From Flammeovirgaceae bacterium (GTDB lineage: Bacteria > Bacteroidota > Bacteroidia > Cytophagales > Cyclobacteriaceae): 64,000 nt of DNA. The notes under the pieces are model-generated. The model saw only the letters and a list, made by a program, of their open reading frames with translations. It searched no databases and was not told where the DNA came from. Positions within the stretch are counted from its first letter, which is position 1, and the number at the start of each line of letters is the position of its first letter. The translations under genes and the position numbers were made by a program. Below, piece by piece: positions 63,031-64,000 of the stretch. The stretch spans positions 17,031 through 81,030 of the forward strand of contig JABMNK010000023.1 of assembly GCA_013204595.1 (NCBI GenBank), written 5' to 3'.

Positions 63031-63885
63031 ATGTTAGCTAAAACCTATGGTAGCGCAGTATACGGTGTTAATGACTTCATTATAACGATCGAGGTAGATG
63101 TTGGCCAAGGAACCCAGTTTTTTATGGTCGGACTTCCTGATTCAGCCGTTAAAGAAAGTCAACAGCGGGTTGAGGCCGCGATTAAGTTTTTTAACTACCA
63201 CATGCCGCGCCAGAAGGTTGTAGTAAATTTGGCACCTGCTGATATCAAAAAAGGAAGGGTCATTTTATGACCTACCCATCGCATTGGCCATCTTAAGCGC
63301 CTCTAATCAAGTTGATTTACCAGGGCTTGATCAATATTTGGTGATGGGAGAATTATCCCTTGATGGTCAATTGCGCCCCCTTAGGGGGGTGCTCCCGATT
63401 GCCATAGAGGCGAGAAAGCAGGGGTTTAAAGGATTATTTTGCCCAAAGAGAATGCAAGGGAGGCTGCCATTGTTGATCATTTAGAGGTAATAGGTGTTGG
63501 GGATATCCAGCAAGCGATTGATCATTTGAGCGGAAAAAATAGGATCGTGCCGCTGGTCTACGATACCCGAGACACTTTTGAGGTTGGATTAGATCAGTAC
63601 GCGGTAGATTTTTCAGATGTTCAGGGGCAAGAAAATATAAAAAGGGCGTTTGAAATCGCCGCGGCAGGGGGACATAATGTCATCATGATAGGCCCACCAG
63701 GAGCAGGAAAGACCATGCTGGCAAAGCGACTATCTACTATTTTGCCACCACTAAGCCTTCATGAGGCGCTAGAAACGACCAAGATTCATTCAGTAGCAGG
63801 TAAATTGGGCAATGATGCTAATTTGTTGTCCGTTAGACCTTTTAGGTCGACTCATCATACGATCAGTGATTTATCTAACTTTTGA
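63031..63885 (+). pseudogene. YifB/ComM-type Mg-chelatase-like ATPase, frameshifted twice and cut off
   Basis: Three track ORFs belong to one gene. From ATG 63031 the protein reads YifB: GVNDFIITIEVDVGQGTQFF, MVGLPDSAVKESQQRVEAAI. At about 63248 a run of six A (expected five) shifts the frame, and it continues as DLPIALAILSASNQVDLPG, MGELSLDGQLRPLRGVLPI. At about 63441 one base is lost near TTTTGCCC, restoring the first frame as PKENAREAAIVDHLEVIG. Walker A is intact (GPPGAGKTMLAKRLSTILPP), but after RPFRSTHHTISD the family sequence is replaced by unrelated bases and a stop. The helicase/Mg-chelatase C-terminal half (family length about 510 aa) is missing. Confidence 0.85.
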
Positions 63886-63998
63886 TAGGAGGTTTTACCA
63901 ATGAGATACTTTCGTTTTTCAACTCCTTTTTTAATTTTATACCCCAATGATTTGTTATTCTTATCCTTCCAAACAAACTCATCACTTATCATCGGATA
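63855..63998 (-). other. Possible end of an unknown minus-strand ORF at the yifB breakpoint
   Basis: The unrelated sequence after the yifB break contains one open minus-strand frame that runs in from the window edge and ends at TGA 63857-63855, inside yifB. It reads KSLGYKIKKGVEKRKYLIGK in its middle. I recognise no family. It may be the tail of an inserted element's gene, but a frame of under 50 codons can arise by chance. Confidence 0.3.
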
Positions 63999-64000
63999 AC

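Noticed and set aside
63284-63885. Two separate small genes at 63284-63484 and 63439-63885
   Set aside because: Both are pieces of yifB in shifted frames; their sequences follow one another without a gap when the two single-base shifts are corrected.
1-64000. tRNA, rRNA, CRISPR arrays, prophage or a complete insertion sequence
   Set aside because: All gaps between genes were read; none folds as a tRNA, no spaced repeats occur, and the only recombinase is the core Xer gene.

Overview
This is 64 kb of a Bacteroidota chromosome, most likely class Cytophagia or a close relative. The evidence is the gene content (DUF6089/PorG next to uppS-bamA, DUF6150, the two-domain 'alternative' GlmU, type B L31, a DUF1080 lipoprotein), promoters of the Bacteroidota form (TTG, about 19 bp, TAnnTTTG), and the rarity of Shine-Dalgarno-like leaders. 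Coding density is very high, genes are packed with ATGA or TAATG overlaps, and almost everything is housekeeping. I see no rRNA, tRNA, CRISPR array, prophage or complete insertion sequence.

Layout. 1-7319 (minus): an envelope operon running yqeY, cvpA, a broken alpha/beta hydrolase, a CBS protein, nadK, a PorG-like protein, uppS and bamA (cut by the window edge). 7366-10876 (plus): pdxJ, an alpha/beta hydrolase, an RsmI-like methyltransferase, metK. A perfect 53-nt palindrome acts as a two-way terminator between metK and the rimP-nusA-infB operon (10988-15501, minus), whose leader carries a second terminator-like hairpin. 15655-18633: cysS, hpf, a Xer recombinase, rpsU. 18937-29285: ugd, a DUF547 lipoprotein, a Kef-type antiporter, glyS, an MtfA-like peptidase, dgt, an MMPL/RND exporter. 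29335-34254: ileS, lspA and a DMT transporter with a nonsense codon. 34220-37986 (minus): an ECF sigma factor with a small overlapping partner, nth, and an unrecognised 719-aa outer-membrane candidate. 38159-53429 (plus): uvrA, tpiA, a DUF6150 protein, prmA, an unrecognised 1592-aa exported protein, an M20 peptidase, DsbD, an M23 peptidase, a small lipoprotein, an exported RidA-family protein. 53446-58743 (minus): an RfbD-like reductase, a peptidyl-prolyl isomerase lipoprotein, hemC, holB, a GlmU-like enzyme, rpmE2. 59061-62806: an MsbA-type ABC exporter, a small membrane protein, a GmhA-like isomerase, a DUF1080 lipoprotein. 63031-end: the remains of yifB/comM.

The genes share a few themes: outer-membrane assembly and isoprenoid/LPS supply (bamA, uppS, MsbA, GmhA, GlmU-like, Ugd, RfbD-like), the translation machinery (three aminoacyl-tRNA synthetases, IF2, NusA, RimP, S21, L31, HPF, PrmA, RsmI-like), and exported folding or degradation factors.

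I do not find an exotic new system. The points most worth a second look are the hairpin in the rimP-nusA-infB leader, three freshly broken genes (a TGA that removes the catalytic histidine of a hydrolase, a TAA in a DMT transporter, two frameshifts plus a breakpoint in yifB), and two large exported proteins of unknown function.
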